A stretch of 64,000 bases of DNA from an uncultured Burkholderiales bacterium (GTDB taxonomy: Bacteria > Pseudomonadota > Gammaproteobacteria > Burkholderiales > Burkholderiaceae): assembly GCA_946480465.1 (NCBI GenBank), contig CAMLJY010000027.1, positions 1 to 64,000 on the forward strand. The letters run 5' to 3'. The notes below the pieces were generated by a model. That model saw only the letters and a program-made list of their open reading frames with translations. It had not been told where the DNA came from and did no database searches. The position numbers were made by a program, and so were the translations under genes. This document shows positions 49,934 through 62,491 of this stretch, piece after piece (the first letter of the stretch is position 1; the number at the start of each line of letters is the position of its first letter).

Positions 49934-50848
49934 TTGAACTACCAGGCCATCCTCGAACAGATCCACGAAGAGCTGAAGCCGGTGATCGGTCAGGGCCGGG
50001 TCGCGAGCTACATCCCGGAACTGGCCCGGGTCTCGCCGCAGCACTTCGGCATGGCCGTGGTGTGCATCGACGGCACGGTGCACACGGTGGGCGACGCGCG
50101 GGTGAACTTCTCGATCCAGAGCATCAGCAAGCTCTTCACGCTGGTGATGGCGCTGAAGACCGAGGGCGACGCGCTGTGGGACCGCCTGGGCCGCGAGCCC
50201 TCGGGCAACCCCTTCAACTCGCTGGTGCAGCTGGAGCACGAGCACGGCAAGCCGCGCAATCCCTTCATCAACGCCGGCGCGCTGGTGGTCACCGACATCC
50301 TGTGCACCCGCCATGCCGTGCCCGAGACCGCCGCGGTCGAGTTCCTGCGCAAGCTGGCCGGCAGCCCCGACATCCAGTACGACCGCCGCGTCGCCAAGTC
50401 CGAGCGCGACACCGCGCACCGCAATGCCGCGATGGCCTACTTCATGAAGAGCTTCGGCAACCTGAAGAATCCCGTCGGCCAGGTGCTGGACGCCTACTGC
50501 CGCCATTGCGCCATCGAGATGAACTGCGTCGACCTCGCTCGCGCGGTGCTGTTCCTGGCCAACCACGGCGTGCTGCCGTCCACCGGCGAACGCCTGCTCA
50601 CCGCCAGCGCCGCGAAGCGCCTGAATGCGCTGATGCTGACCTGCGGCACCTACGACGCGGCCGGCGACTTCGCCTTTCGCGTCGGCCTGCCGGCCAAGAG
50701 CGGCGTCGGCGGCGGCATCCTGGCGCTGGTGCCGGGCGAATGCGGCGTGTGCGTCTGGTCGCCGGGGCTGGAGCCTTCGGGCAACTCGCTGGCGGGCTCG
50801 CTGGCGCTGGAGGCCTTCACCACCATCACCGGACGTTCGATCTTCTGA
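49934..50848 (+). CDS. glsA: Glutaminase
   Basis: 304 residues, serine-dependent beta-lactamase-fold glutaminase converting glutamine to glutamate and ammonia. Catalytic pair Ser63 and Lys66 in QSISKLFTL; other landmarks are NPFINAGALVV, YMKSFGN-like YFMKSFGNLKNPV, and the C-terminal PAKSGVGGGILALVPGE. The start is TTG at 49934, with GGAG 6 bases upstream; no ATG or GTG is available in the right place. The weak start codon suggests modest expression. It stands alone. Confidence 0.93.
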   Translation: MNYQAILEQIHEELKPVIGQGRVASYIPELARVSPQHFGMAVVCIDGTVHTVGDARVNFSIQSISKLFTLVMALKTEGDALWDRLGREPSGNPFNSLVQLEHEHGKPRNPFINAGALVVTDILCTRHAVPETAAVEFLRKLAGSPDIQYDRRVAKSERDTAHRNAAMAYFMKSFGNLKNPVGQVLDAYCRHCAIEMNCVDLARAVLFLANHGVLPSTGERLLTASAAKRLNALMLTCGTYDAAGDFAFRVGLPAKSGVGGGILALVPGECGVCVWSPGLEPSGNSLAGSLALEAFTTITGRSIF

Positions 50849-50891
50849 CGCACCTCAGCCGAAAGACGCGGCCATGCGCCGCGCCCGCTGC

Positions 50892-51680
50892 TCAGAGGTC
50901 GAAGTCGTAGTCGATCGTCAGCGGCGCGTGGTCGGAGAAGCGCTGGTCGAGGTAGATCGCCTCGCGCTTGGCCTGGGCGGCGATGCCGGGCGTCGCCAGG
51001 TGGTAGTCCAGCCGCCACCCCACGTTCTTGGCCCAGGCCTGGCCGCGGTTGCTCCACCAGGTGTACTGCTCGGGGTGCGGGTTCAGGCGCCGGAACACGT
51101 CGACCAGCCCCGCCTCCTCCAGCAGCCGCGTCATCCACGCGCGCTCTTCCGGCAGGAAGCCGGAGTTCTTCTGGTTGCTCTTCCAGTTCTTCAGGTCGAT
51201 TTCCTTGTGCGCGATGTTGATGTCGCCCACGAGGATGAATTCCCGTTCGCCCTTCAGCGCCAGCAGGTGCGGGTACACCACGTCGAGGAAGCGGAACTTC
51301 GCTGCCTGGCGTTCCTCGCCGGAGGAACCGCTGGGGAAATAGCAGCTGATGATGCTGAGCTTGCGACGAGGCGTGTCGAAGCGTGCCTCGATGTAGCGGC
51401 CCTCGGCATCGAATTCCGGGTTGCCCAGCCCGGCGATCACCGCGCTGGGTTCGCGGCGCGTGTACAGGCCCACGCCGGAGTACCCCTTCTTCTGCGCGAA
51501 GTGGAAATGGCCGGCCATGCCTGCGAGCGAATCGAAGCGGCCGGCCACGTCCTCCGCCTGGGCCTTCACTTCCTGCACCCCCATACAATCGGCGCCCACG
51601 CTTTCCGCCCAGGCGACGAGGCCCTTGTTGGCGGCCGAGCGGATGCCGTTCAGGTTGAGCGTGACGAGACGAAAAGCCAA
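50892..51680 (-). CDS. xthA: Exodeoxyribonuclease III
   Basis: 262 residues, endonuclease/exonuclease/phosphatase fold. It removes 3' blocking groups and cuts at abasic sites in base-excision repair. Metal and catalytic residues are visible: RLVTLNLNGIRSA, GVQEVK, VGDINIAHKEIDLKN, and the terminal FSDHAPLTIDY. The start is TTG at 51680 with GGAG 6 bases upstream, in preference to the TTG at 51695. The start codons of this gene and pyrE lie only 14 bases apart on opposite strands, so their promoters must overlap the other gene's coding region. Confidence 0.92.
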   Translation of the reverse strand: MAFRLVTLNLNGIRSAANKGLVAWAESVGADCMGVQEVKAQAEDVAGRFDSLAGMAGHFHFAQKKGYSGVGLYTRREPSAVIAGLGNPEFDAEGRYIEARFDTPRRKLSIISCYFPSGSSGEERQAAKFRFLDVVYPHLLALKGEREFILVGDINIAHKEIDLKNWKSNQKNSGFLPEERAWMTRLLEEAGLVDVFRRLNPHPEQYTWWSNRGQAWAKNVGWRLDYHLATPGIAAQAKREAIYLDQRFSDHAPLTIDYDFDL

Positions 51681-51694
51681 GGGTGACTCCAGCA

Positions 51695-52387
51695 ATGCAT
51701 TCCGGAACGGCCTCCACCGACACGCTGGCGCAAGACTTCGTCCGTTTCGCGGTCGAAGCCGGCGTGCTGCGTTTCGGAGAGTTCAAGACCAAGGCCGGGC
51801 GGCTGTCGCCCTACTTCTTCAATGCCGGCCTGTTCGACGACGGCGCCAAGCTGGGCCGACTGGCCGAATTCTATGCACGCCGCCTGCTCGATTCGGGCCT
51901 GCAGTTCGACATGCTGTTCGGCCCGGCCTACAAGGGCATCACGCTGGCCGCGGCCATTGCCATCGAGCTGGCCCGCCTGGGCCGCAACGTGCCGTATGCG
52001 TACAACCGCAAGGAGGCCAAAGATCACGGTGAAGGCGGCACGCTGGTCGGCGCGCCGGTGCGCGGCCGCGTTCTGATCGTCGACGACGTGATTTCGGCAG
52101 GAACCTCGGTGCGTGAATCGATCGCGATGATCCAGGCCGCGGGCGCCACGCCCGCCGGCGTGGCGATTGCGCTGGACCGGCAGGAAAAGGCCGCGGAAGC
52201 CGGCGCCGACCTGCCCTGGTCCGCGGTGCAGTACGTGCGCGAGCAACTGCAGCTCCCGGTCGTGGCCGTCGCCACGCTGGCCGACCTGATGCAGGTGCTG
52301 CAAGGCACCAGCGATGCCACGCTGGCCGCGCATGCCGCGAACGTGGCCGCCTACCGCGACCGCTACGGCGTGGCCACCGGGGGATGA
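51695..52387 (+). CDS. pyrE: Orotate phosphoribosyltransferase
   Basis: 230 residues. It joins orotate and PRPP to give OMP in pyrimidine synthesis. Visible are FKTKAGRLSPYFFNAG, the PYAYNRKEAKDHGEGG loop, and the PRPP-binding motif VLIVDDVISAGTS. The ATG at 51695 is chosen; GTG at 51683 would add four residues. A DUF4124 gene follows immediately. Confidence 0.95.
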   Translation: MHSGTASTDTLAQDFVRFAVEAGVLRFGEFKTKAGRLSPYFFNAGLFDDGAKLGRLAEFYARRLLDSGLQFDMLFGPAYKGITLAAAIAIELARLGRNVPYAYNRKEAKDHGEGGTLVGAPVRGRVLIVDDVISAGTSVRESIAMIQAAGATPAGVAIALDRQEKAAEAGADLPWSAVQYVREQLQLPVVAVATLADLMQVLQGTSDATLAAHAANVAAYRDRYGVATGG

Positions 52388-52388
52388 C

Positions 52389-53102
52389 GTGACGCGCTGG
52401 CGCCGTGCCTCGTTCGCGCTGGCTGGTGCGGCCGCGGCCTTGCCCGTGCTGGCGCAGGCGCCGGGCGCGTCTTCGGCGAACCCCAGCATCTACACCTGCA
52501 TTGACGACCAAGGCCGGCGGCTGACCTCCGACCGCCCGATCGCCGCCTGCACGAACAAGGAGCAGCGCGTCCTGAACCGCGATGGCTCGCTGCGCCGCAT
52601 CGTGCCGCCGACGCTGACCGCCGAGGAGCGAGCCGAGCGCGAGGCCGCCGAGCGCCGTGCCGAGCTGCAGCGCGCCGCGCAGGCTGATGCGGTGCGCCGC
52701 GACCGCAACCTCGTCGCGCGCTTCCCGAACGAGGCGGCCCACAACAGGGCGCGTGAAGCGGCGCTGGACTCCGTGCGCGCCGCGATGAAGGCGACCGAGA
52801 AGCGCCAGGCCGAGCTGGCCGCGGAGCGCAAGCCGCTGGACGACGAGGCCGAGTTCTACAGGGGCAAGTCGATCCCGATGCGCCTGAAGCAGCAGATCGA
52901 CGCCAACGACGCCGCCGCGGAGGCGCAGAAGGCCGCGGTGGTCAACCAGCAGGCCGAGGTGGTGCGCATCAACAGGCTCTACGACGAGGAGCTGGCCCGG
53001 CTGCGCAAGCTGTGGGCGGGCGCGCCGGCGGGGTCGCTGCCGGTGACGACGGTGTCGACGCCACCGGCCAAGGCCGCGCCGGGCCGCACGAAGACGCCTT
53101 GA
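52389..53102 (+). CDS. Secreted DUF4124 domain protein
   Basis: 237 residues. GTG start, signal peptide ending LPVLAQA, then a DUF4124-like segment (IYTCIDDQGRRLTSDRPIAACTNKEQ) with a cysteine pair, followed by a long charged coiled coil (about 90-215) and a Pro/Ala tail. DUF4124 proteins are small periplasmic or cell-surface proteins of unknown function, common in betaproteobacteria. It starts 1 base after the pyrE stop, so it is probably on the same transcript though functionally unrelated. A hairpin terminator follows. Confidence 0.8.
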   Translation: MTRWRRASFALAGAAAALPVLAQAPGASSANPSIYTCIDDQGRRLTSDRPIAACTNKEQRVLNRDGSLRRIVPPTLTAEERAEREAAERRAELQRAAQADAVRRDRNLVARFPNEAAHNRAREAALDSVRAAMKATEKRQAELAAERKPLDDEAEFYRGKSIPMRLKQQIDANDAAAEAQKAAVVNQQAEVVRINRLYDEELARLRKLWAGAPAGSLPVTTVSTPPAKAAPGRTKTP

Positions 53103-53106
53103 GCGT

Positions 53107-53126
53107 GCGGCGGGGGCTCCCGCCGC
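53107..53126. terminator. Hairpin between the DUF4124 gene and gatB
   Basis: GCGGCGGG (53107-53114) and CCCGCCGC (53119-53126) form a perfect 8-bp stem with a GGCT loop, just after the DUF4124 stop and before the end of the convergent gatB. No U-tract is present; a bidirectional terminator is likely from position and strength. Confidence 0.5.
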
Positions 53127-53183
53127 GCTGCCATGATGGGTTGGCGGACCAGCGCCGCGGGCCGGGCTGCGGAGCCTGACCGA

Positions 53184-54632
<1,449 letters not shown>

Positions 54633-54640
54633 TCGTGTTC

Positions 54641-56127
54641 TCAGTGCTCCGCCGGGGCCTGGGCGTGCCAGTCCGTCGCCTGCTGGAAGGCATGGGCTGC
54701 ATGCAGCAGCGTGCCTTCGCCGAAGTAGTTCCCGATCAGCTGCAGGCCCACCGGCATCGCGTGTTCGCCGAAGCCGGCAGGCACGCTCATCCCGGGCAGG
54801 CCGGCCAGGCTGGCGGGCAGCGTGAAGATGTCGGCGAGGTAGGCCTTCACCGGGTCGTCGCCCTGCTCGCCCAGCTTCCAGGCGATGCTCGGGGCCACGG
54901 GGCCGGCGATGACGTCGCACTCGACGAAGCAGCGCTGGAAGTCGTCGGCGATCATGCGGCGCAGCTTCTGCGCCTGCAGGTAGTAGGCGTCGTAGTAGCC
55001 GTGGCTGAGCACGTAGGTGCCGATCATGATGCGGCGCTTCACCTCGGGCCCGAAGCCCTCGGCGCGCGTCTTCTTGTACATGTCCAGCAGGTCGGTGTAC
55101 TGCTTGGCGCGGTGGCCGAACTTCACGCCGTCGAAGCGCGAGAGGTTCGAGCTGGCCTCGGCCGGCGCGATGATGTAGTAGACGGGAATCGACAGCTCGG
55201 TGCGCGGCAGGCTCACGTCCACCAGCTTGGCGCCCAGCTTCTCGAACTCCACCAGCGCGCGGCGCACGGTGATGTCCACGTCACTCGCCAGGCCGGCCGG
55301 GAAGAACTCCTTCGGCAGGCCGATGCGCAGGCCTTCCAGCGGCCGCGCCGCGCTGGCGCCGGGGCGTGCCGTGAGCATCTGCGCATGGAAGTCCTGCGGC
55401 GGGCGCTGGGCGCTCGTGGAGTCGCGTTCGTCGAAGCCGCTCATGGCCGACAGCAGCAGCGCGCAGTCTTCCGCCGAGCGCGCCAGCGGCCCGGCCTGGT
55501 CCAGGCTGGAGGCGAAGGCGATCATCCCGTAGCGCGAGCACACGCCATAGGTCGGCTTGATGCCGGTGACGCCGGTGAAGGACGCGGGCTGGCGGATCGA
55601 GCCGCCGGTGTCGGTGCCGGTGGTGGCCGGGACCAGGCGCGCAGCCACCGCGGTGGCCGAGCCGCCCGACGAGCCGCCGGGCACGCGGCTGGTGTCCCAG
55701 GGGTTCAGTGCCGCGCCGTAGGCGGAGTTCTCGTTGGCCGAGCCCATCGCGAACTCGTCGCAGTTCAGCTTGCCCAGGCTCACGGTGCCGGACGCCTTCA
55801 GGCGCGCGACGACGGTGGCGTCGAAGGGGCTGCGGTAGCCGGCCAGCATCTTCGAGCCGGCGGTGGTGGGCTGGTCGGCGGTGACGAAGATGTCCTTGTG
55901 CGCCAGCGGCACGCCCAGCAGGGCGCCGGTTTCGCCGCCGGCGCGGCGCGCATCGGCAGCGCGCGCGGCCTGCAGCGCGGAGTCCGCGTCCACGTGCAGA
56001 AAGGCCCCGAGCGACTGGTGCGCGGCGATGCGCGCCAGCAGGTGCTTCACCAGCTCCTCGCTGGACAGCTCGCGCGAGGCCAGTGCACGGCCGAGCCCCG
56101 CGACACCAAGGGAATGCAGATCCAGGC

Positions 56128-56131
<4 letters not shown>
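54641..56131 (-). CDS. gatA: Asp-tRNA(Asn)/Glu-tRNA(Gln) amidotransferase subunit A
   Basis: 496 residues, amidase signature enzyme that releases ammonia from glutamine for GatB. The Ser-cisSer-Lys triad is visible: Lys79 (VPLAHKD), Ser154 (PGGSSGGSA) and Ser178 ([12 protein letters not shown]). Full length. The start overlaps the gatC stop (ATGA), giving coupled, stoichiometric synthesis. Confidence 0.97.
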
Positions 56132-57700
<1,569 letters not shown>

Positions 57701-57713
57701 TGTCCTGAGGTGA

Positions 57714-57734
57714 TGCCGGCGCGGTTTGCCGGCA
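57714..57734 (+). other. Hairpin between mreB and mreC
   Basis: TGCCGGC (57714-57720) and GCCGGCA (57728-57734) pair around a 7-base loop, 13 bases after the mreB stop. It lacks a U-tract. It may protect the mreB mRNA end or act as a partial terminator. Confidence 0.35.
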
Positions 57735-57761
57735 CACCCCCATCAGCGCGGGCGCACTGTC

Positions 57762-58706
57762 ATGCCACTGGGCACTCTGGACCGCACCCCGCCGCCGTTC
57801 TTCCGCCAGGGAACACCGGCGCTGACCAAGCTCGTGCTCTGTTCGGCACTGGCGGTGTTCCTGATGGCCGCTGACAACCGCCTGAAGCTCACGCAGCCGC
57901 TGCGCGCCGCATTGGCCACCGTGCTGCTGCCGGCCCAGCGCGCCCTGATGGCGCCTGTGAACCTGTTCTACGCCGGCGTCGACCACCTGCAGGGCCTGAA
58001 CCGCGCGCTGGCGGCGGAGGACCGCGTGCGCAAGCAGTTGGTCTCGCATGCCGATCGCCTGGCCCGCGGCGAGCAGCTGGCGCAGGAGAACGCGCGCTTG
58101 CGCGCGTTGCTGGAGTTGCGGCCGGCGATGCAGGTGCGCTCTGTGCCGGCCGAGGTGATGTACGAGGCCGCGGATCCGTATTCGCGCAAGGTCTTCATCG
58201 ACCGTGGCGCGACGCATGGCGTGGTGCTGGGCTCGCCGGTGGTCAACGAAAGCGGCGTGCTCGGCCAGGTCACCCGCGTCTTTCCCCTGCACGCCATGGT
58301 GACGCTGCTCACCGACAAGGACGCCGCCGTGCCGGTGCTGAACACCCGTAGCCAGCAGCGCAGCGCGGCCTTCGGCGGTGCCGATGGCGGATTGCTGGAG
58401 CTGCGCTTCATGGCGGGCAATGCCGACGTCCAGGTGGGCGACAAGCTGACGACCAGCGGCGTCGATGGCGTCTACCCGGCGGGCCTGCCGGTGGCCCAGG
58501 TGGCCAGCGTCGACCGCCGCGCCAATTCGGGCTTTGCGCGCGTGCTGCTGGCGCCAGCGGCCGGGATCGACGGCGTGCGCCACGTGCTGGTGCTGGAGCC
58601 CTTGTCTGCGCAGTTGCCGCCGATTCCCGAGCTGGCGGCGTCGGCGCCGAAGGCCGCGGCCAAGGGCGGCAAGCCGGCTGCGAAGGCCTCGGGGATCGCG
58701 CCGTGA
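57762..58706 (+). CDS. mreC: Rod-shape-determining protein MreC
   Basis: 314 residues. One membrane helix (about 20-37), a periplasmic coiled coil (about 70-112) and two beta-barrel domains (ADPYSRKVFIDRGATHGVVLGSPVV, later GDKLTTSGVDGVYPAGLPVAQV). It links MreB to PBP2 and RodA. The C-terminal Ala/Lys/Pro tail is typical of betaproteobacterial MreC. Confidence 0.95.
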   Translation: MPLGTLDRTPPPFFRQGTPALTKLVLCSALAVFLMAADNRLKLTQPLRAALATVLLPAQRALMAPVNLFYAGVDHLQGLNRALAAEDRVRKQLVSHADRLARGEQLAQENARLRALLELRPAMQVRSVPAEVMYEAADPYSRKVFIDRGATHGVVLGSPVVNESGVLGQVTRVFPLHAMVTLLTDKDAAVPVLNTRSQQRSAAFGGADGGLLELRFMAGNADVQVGDKLTTSGVDGVYPAGLPVAQVASVDRRANSGFARVLLAPAAGIDGVRHVLVLEPLSAQLPPIPELAASAPKAAAKGGKPAAKASGIAP

Positions 58707-58734
58707 GCAGGTCCATGTCGCAGGGGCGCGCGCC

Positions 58735-59256
58735 ATGATCATGCCGCGTGGGGCCGACCAGCTGCTGCTGCCGGTCAATCCGCTGTTCATCGGCCTGTCA
58801 CTGCTGCTGGCGCTGGCGCTGGAGATGCTGCCGATCGGCCGCCATGCCGCTTCGCCTGACGTGCTGGCGCTGGTGCTGGTGTTCTGGATCGTGCACCAGC
58901 CGCAGCGCGTGGGCGTGGGCCTGGCCTTCCTGTTCGGCCTGGTGATCGACGTGCACGAGGGCGCCGTGCTCGGACAGCATGCGCTGGCCTACACGCTGCT
59001 CGCGTACTTCGCGGTCAGCATCCATCGCCGGCTGCTGTGGTTCTCGGTGCCCGCGCAGGCGGTGCAGATCCTGCCGCTGTTCTTCGCGGCACATGGCGTC
59101 TCGGTGCTCACCCGTCTGATGGTCGGCGGCATGTTCCCCGGCTGGCCGGTGCTGCTGGCACCGCTCTTCGAGGCGCTGCTGTGGCCGGTGGTTTCGTGGC
59201 TGCTGCTGGCGCCGCAGCGCCGCGCGCCCGATCCCGACGAGAACCGTCCCTTGTGA
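58735..59256 (+). CDS. mreD: Rod-shape-determining protein MreD
   Basis: 173 residues, five or six membrane helices (for example NPLFIGLSLLLALALEMLPI and VLALVLVFWIVHQPQRVGVGLAFLFGLVIDVHEG). Inner-membrane component of the elongasome. Its position between mreC and mrdA is fixed in proteobacteria. ATGs at 58735 and 58741 are both possible. Confidence 0.93.
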   Translation: MIMPRGADQLLLPVNPLFIGLSLLLALALEMLPIGRHAASPDVLALVLVFWIVHQPQRVGVGLAFLFGLVIDVHEGAVLGQHALAYTLLAYFAVSIHRRLLWFSVPAQAVQILPLFFAAHGVSVLTRLMVGGMFPGWPVLLAPLFEALLWPVVSWLLLAPQRRAPDPDENRPL

Positions 59257-59266
59257 GGCGGCGGCC

Positions 59267-61330
59267 GTGACCGAGATCAAGGACCTCGAGCGCGAACTGA
59301 GCCGGTTCAAGGGCCGGCTGGTCGCGGCGGCGCTGTTCGTGCTGGTGTGCTTCGGCCTGCTGGCCTCGCGCCTGGTCTGGCTGCAGGTGTTCCGCCACGA
59401 GGAGCTGCGCACCCAGGCCGAGGCGAACCGGATCGCCGTGGTCCCCATCGTGCCGAACCGCGGAATCATCACCGACCGCAACGGCGTCGTACTGGCCACG
59501 AACTACTCGGCGTACACGCTCGAGATCACGCCGTCCAAGGTCGAAGGCGAACTCGAGCCGGTGATCGATGCGCTCAGCACGCTGGTCGACATCCAGCTGC
59601 GCGATCGCCGCCGCTTCAAGCGCCTGCTGGAGGAGAGCAAGAGCTTCGAGTCGCTGCCGATCCGCACCAAGCTCAGCGACGAGGAAGTGGCCCGCTTCAT
59701 GGCGCAGCGCTTCCGATTCCCCGGCGTCGACGTGCGGGCGCGTCTCTTCCGCAACTACCCCGAAGGCGATTCCGCCAGCCACCTGCTCGGCTACATCGGC
59801 CGCATCAACGCCCGGGAGAAGGAGGCGATGGAGGAGTGGGACGAGGAGGCCCGCGGCAACTACCGCGGCACCGACTACATCGGCAAGCTGGGCCTGGAGC
59901 AGAGCTACGAGCGCGAGCTGCACGGCACCACGGGCTTCGAAGAGGTCGAGACCAGCGCCGGCGGCCGCGCGGTGCGCCGGCTGCGCAGCCACCCGGCCAC
60001 CCCCGGCAACACGCTGGTGCTGTCGGTGGACGTGCGGCTGCAGCAGCTGATCGAGAAGCTCTACGGCGAGCGCCGCGGCGCGCTGGTGGCCATCGATCCG
60101 CACACCGGCGAGGTGCTGGCCTTCGTCAGCAAGCCCACCTTCGATCCCAACCTGTTCGTCGACGGCATTGACGTCGACAGCTGGCGCGAGCTGAACGAGT
60201 CGATCGACAAGCCGCTGTTGAACCGTGCGCTGCGCGGCCTGTATCCCCCGGGCTCCACGTTCAAGCCCTTCATGGGCCTGATCGGGCTGGCCACGGGCAA
60301 GCGCACGCCGCAGCAGGGCATTTCCGACCCTGGCTACTTCATGTTCGGTGGCCACCGATTCCGCGACGACAAGGAAGGCGGCCACGGCTTCGTCGACCTG
60401 TACCGCTCGATCGTCCACAGCTGCGACACCTACTACTACGTACTGGCCAGCGAGCTGGGCGTGGACCTGATGGCCGAGCATCTTGCCCCCTTCGGCTTCG
60501 GCCAGCTGACCGGCATCGACCTGGAAGGCGAAGTACGCGGCATCCTGCCCTCGACGGCGTGGAAGAAGCGGGCCTACCGCAAGCCCGAGCAGCAGAAGTG
60601 GTACGCGGGCGAGACCATCTCGCTGGGCATCGGCCAGGGCTACAACAGCTACACGATGCTGCAGCTGGCGCTGGCCACCGGCACGCTGGCGACCGGCGGG
60701 GAGCGGCACCGGCCGCACCTGGTGCGCGAGGTGGTCGACGTCGTCCGCAACGAGCGGCGCGCGATTGGCACCGAGCGCATGGAGCCTGTGCCGATCAAGC
60801 CTGAGCACCTTGCGGAGATCCGCCGCGCGCTGATCGGCGTCAACCTCGAGGGCACTTCGGCCGGCGCCTTCCGCGGTGCCGCCTACACCTCGGCCGGCAA
60901 GACCGGCACGGCCCAGGTGATCGCGATCAAGCAGGGCGAGAAGTACAACGCCGCGAAGCTGGCCGAGCACCACCGCGACCACGCGCTGTACATGGCCTAT
61001 GCGCCGGCCGAGGACCCGAAGATCGCGGTGGCGCTGATCGTCGAGAACGCCGGCTTCGGTGCGCAGAACGCGGCGCCCATCGCGCGTCGCGTGTTCGACT
61101 ACTGGGTCGCCGGCCTGTACCCCGCGGACGAGGACATCGCGGCGGTGCAGCAGGGTCAGTCGCCGGCGCCGCTGAAGCCGCCGCGGCCGTTGGCCTCGGT
61201 GGCCTTCTCGAAGGCTCCGGCCGCATCGGCGGCGCCAGCCGCTGCCGCGGCCGTGGTGCCCACGTCAGCCGCCAGCGCGGCAGCGCCGGCACGGGCCCTG
61301 CCCGCCGCCGCGTCAGGGGGTGCGCGGTGA
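59267..61330 (+). CDS. mrdA: Penicillin-binding protein 2 (elongation transpeptidase)
   Basis: 687 residues from a GTG start. One membrane helix (about 20-40), a pedestal domain, and a transpeptidase domain with nucleophile Ser330 in PGSTFKPFMGL, the SCD triad in VHSCDTYYY and KTGTAQV. It crosslinks peptidoglycan during side-wall elongation with RodA. The C-terminal ~70 residues are an Ala/Pro-rich low-complexity tail longer than in E. coli PBP2. Its stop overlaps the rodA start. Confidence 0.96.
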   Translation: MTEIKDLERELSRFKGRLVAAALFVLVCFGLLASRLVWLQVFRHEELRTQAEANRIAVVPIVPNRGIITDRNGVVLATNYSAYTLEITPSKVEGELEPVIDALSTLVDIQLRDRRRFKRLLEESKSFESLPIRTKLSDEEVARFMAQRFRFPGVDVRARLFRNYPEGDSASHLLGYIGRINAREKEAMEEWDEEARGNYRGTDYIGKLGLEQSYERELHGTTGFEEVETSAGGRAVRRLRSHPATPGNTLVLSVDVRLQQLIEKLYGERRGALVAIDPHTGEVLAFVSKPTFDPNLFVDGIDVDSWRELNESIDKPLLNRALRGLYPPGSTFKPFMGLIGLATGKRTPQQGISDPGYFMFGGHRFRDDKEGGHGFVDLYRSIVHSCDTYYYVLASELGVDLMAEHLAPFGFGQLTGIDLEGEVRGILPSTAWKKRAYRKPEQQKWYAGETISLGIGQGYNSYTMLQLALATGTLATGGERHRPHLVREVVDVVRNERRAIGTERMEPVPIKPEHLAEIRRALIGVNLEGTSAGAFRGAAYTSAGKTGTAQVIAIKQGEKYNAAKLAEHHRDHALYMAYAPAEDPKIAVALIVENAGFGAQNAAPIARRVFDYWVAGLYPADEDIAAVQQGQSPAPLKPPRPLASVAFSKAPAASAAPAAAAAVVPTSAASAAAPARALPAAASGGAR

Positions 61331-62481
61331 TCACCATCGTCGAGCGGCCCTCGGTCTGGCGGCGCCTCAAGCCGGTGCTGTCCGGCTTCGACCTGCCGCT
61401 CGCGCTGGGCCTGATGCTGCTCGCGGCGATCGGCCTGACGATCATGTTTTCCGCCGGCTTCGACCACGGCACCCGCTTCGTCGACCATGCCCGCAACATG
61501 GCACTGGGCTTCGGCGTGATGTTCGTGATGGCGCAGCTGCCGCCGCAGCGGCTGATGCGCCTGGCCGTGCCGCTGTACACGCTGGGCGTGGCGCTGCTGA
61601 TCGCCACGGCGCTCTTCGGCATCACGAAGAAGGGCGCGACGCGCTGGCTCAACGTGGGCATCGTGATCCAGCCCAGCGAGATCATGAAGCTGGCGATGCC
61701 GCTGATGCTGGCGTGGTGGTTCCAGAAGCGCGAGGGCCAGTTGACCGTCACGGACTTCACCGTGGCCGGATTGCTGCTGTTGCTGCCGGTCGGCCTGGTC
61801 GTCAAGCAGCCCGACCTGGGCACCGCGATCCTGATCCTCTCGGCGGGCGTCTACGTGATCTTCTTCGCCGGGCTGTCGTGGAAGCTGATCGTGCCGGTGG
61901 TCGCGGCGGCGGCCATCGGCCTCACCGCGCTGGTGCTCAGCGGGGACACGATCTGCCAGCCCGACAAGACCTGGCCGCTGCTGCGGGAGTACCAGAAGCA
62001 CCGCGTCTGCACGCTGCTGGACCCGACCGCCGACCCGCTCGGCAAAGGCTTTCACATCATCCAGGGCATGATCGCGATCGGATCCGGCGGCCTCACCGGC
62101 AAGGGCTTCATGAAGGGCACGCAGACCCACCTGGAGTTCATCCCCGAGCGCACCACCGACTTCATCTTCGCCGCCTACGCCGAAGAGTTCGGCCTGCTCG
62201 GCGTCGGCGTGCTGATGCTGGCCTTCTGCTTCGTCATCCTGCGCGGCCTGGTGCTCGCGGCGCAGGCGCCCACCGTGTTCTCGCGCCTGCTGGCGGGCGC
62301 CATCTCGCTCAGCTTCTTCACCTATGCCTTCGTCAACATGGGCATGGTCAGCGGCATCCTGCCGGTGGTCGGCATCCCGCTGCCGCTGGTGAGCTACGGC
62401 GGCACCGCCATGGTCACGCTGGGGCTGGCATTGGGCATCCTGATGTCGATTGCGCGCAGCCGGGGGTTGATGCAGCGCTGA
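61327..62481 (+). CDS. rodA: Elongation peptidoglycan glycosyltransferase RodA
   Basis: 384 residues, SEDS family, about ten membrane helices. Landmarks: LAAIGLTIMFSAGFDHG, the GATRWLNVG loop, IQPSEIMKLAMPLMLAWWF, VKQPDLGTAILIL and the C-terminal GIPLPLVSYGGTAMVTLGLALGILMSI. It polymerises lipid II into glycan strands with PBP2. The GTG start overlaps the mrdA stop (GTGA). It is convergent with the sensor kinase gene 10 bases away. Confidence 0.96.
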   Translation: MITIVERPSVWRRLKPVLSGFDLPLALGLMLLAAIGLTIMFSAGFDHGTRFVDHARNMALGFGVMFVMAQLPPQRLMRLAVPLYTLGVALLIATALFGITKKGATRWLNVGIVIQPSEIMKLAMPLMLAWWFQKREGQLTVTDFTVAGLLLLLPVGLVVKQPDLGTAILILSAGVYVIFFAGLSWKLIVPVVAAAAIGLTALVLSGDTICQPDKTWPLLREYQKHRVCTLLDPTADPLGKGFHIIQGMIAIGSGGLTGKGFMKGTQTHLEFIPERTTDFIFAAYAEEFGLLGVGVLMLAFCFVILRGLVLAAQAPTVFSRLLAGAISLSFFTYAFVNMGMVSGILPVVGIPLPLVSYGGTAMVTLGLALGILMSIARSRGLMQR

Positions 62482-62491
62482 CGGCGGTGCC

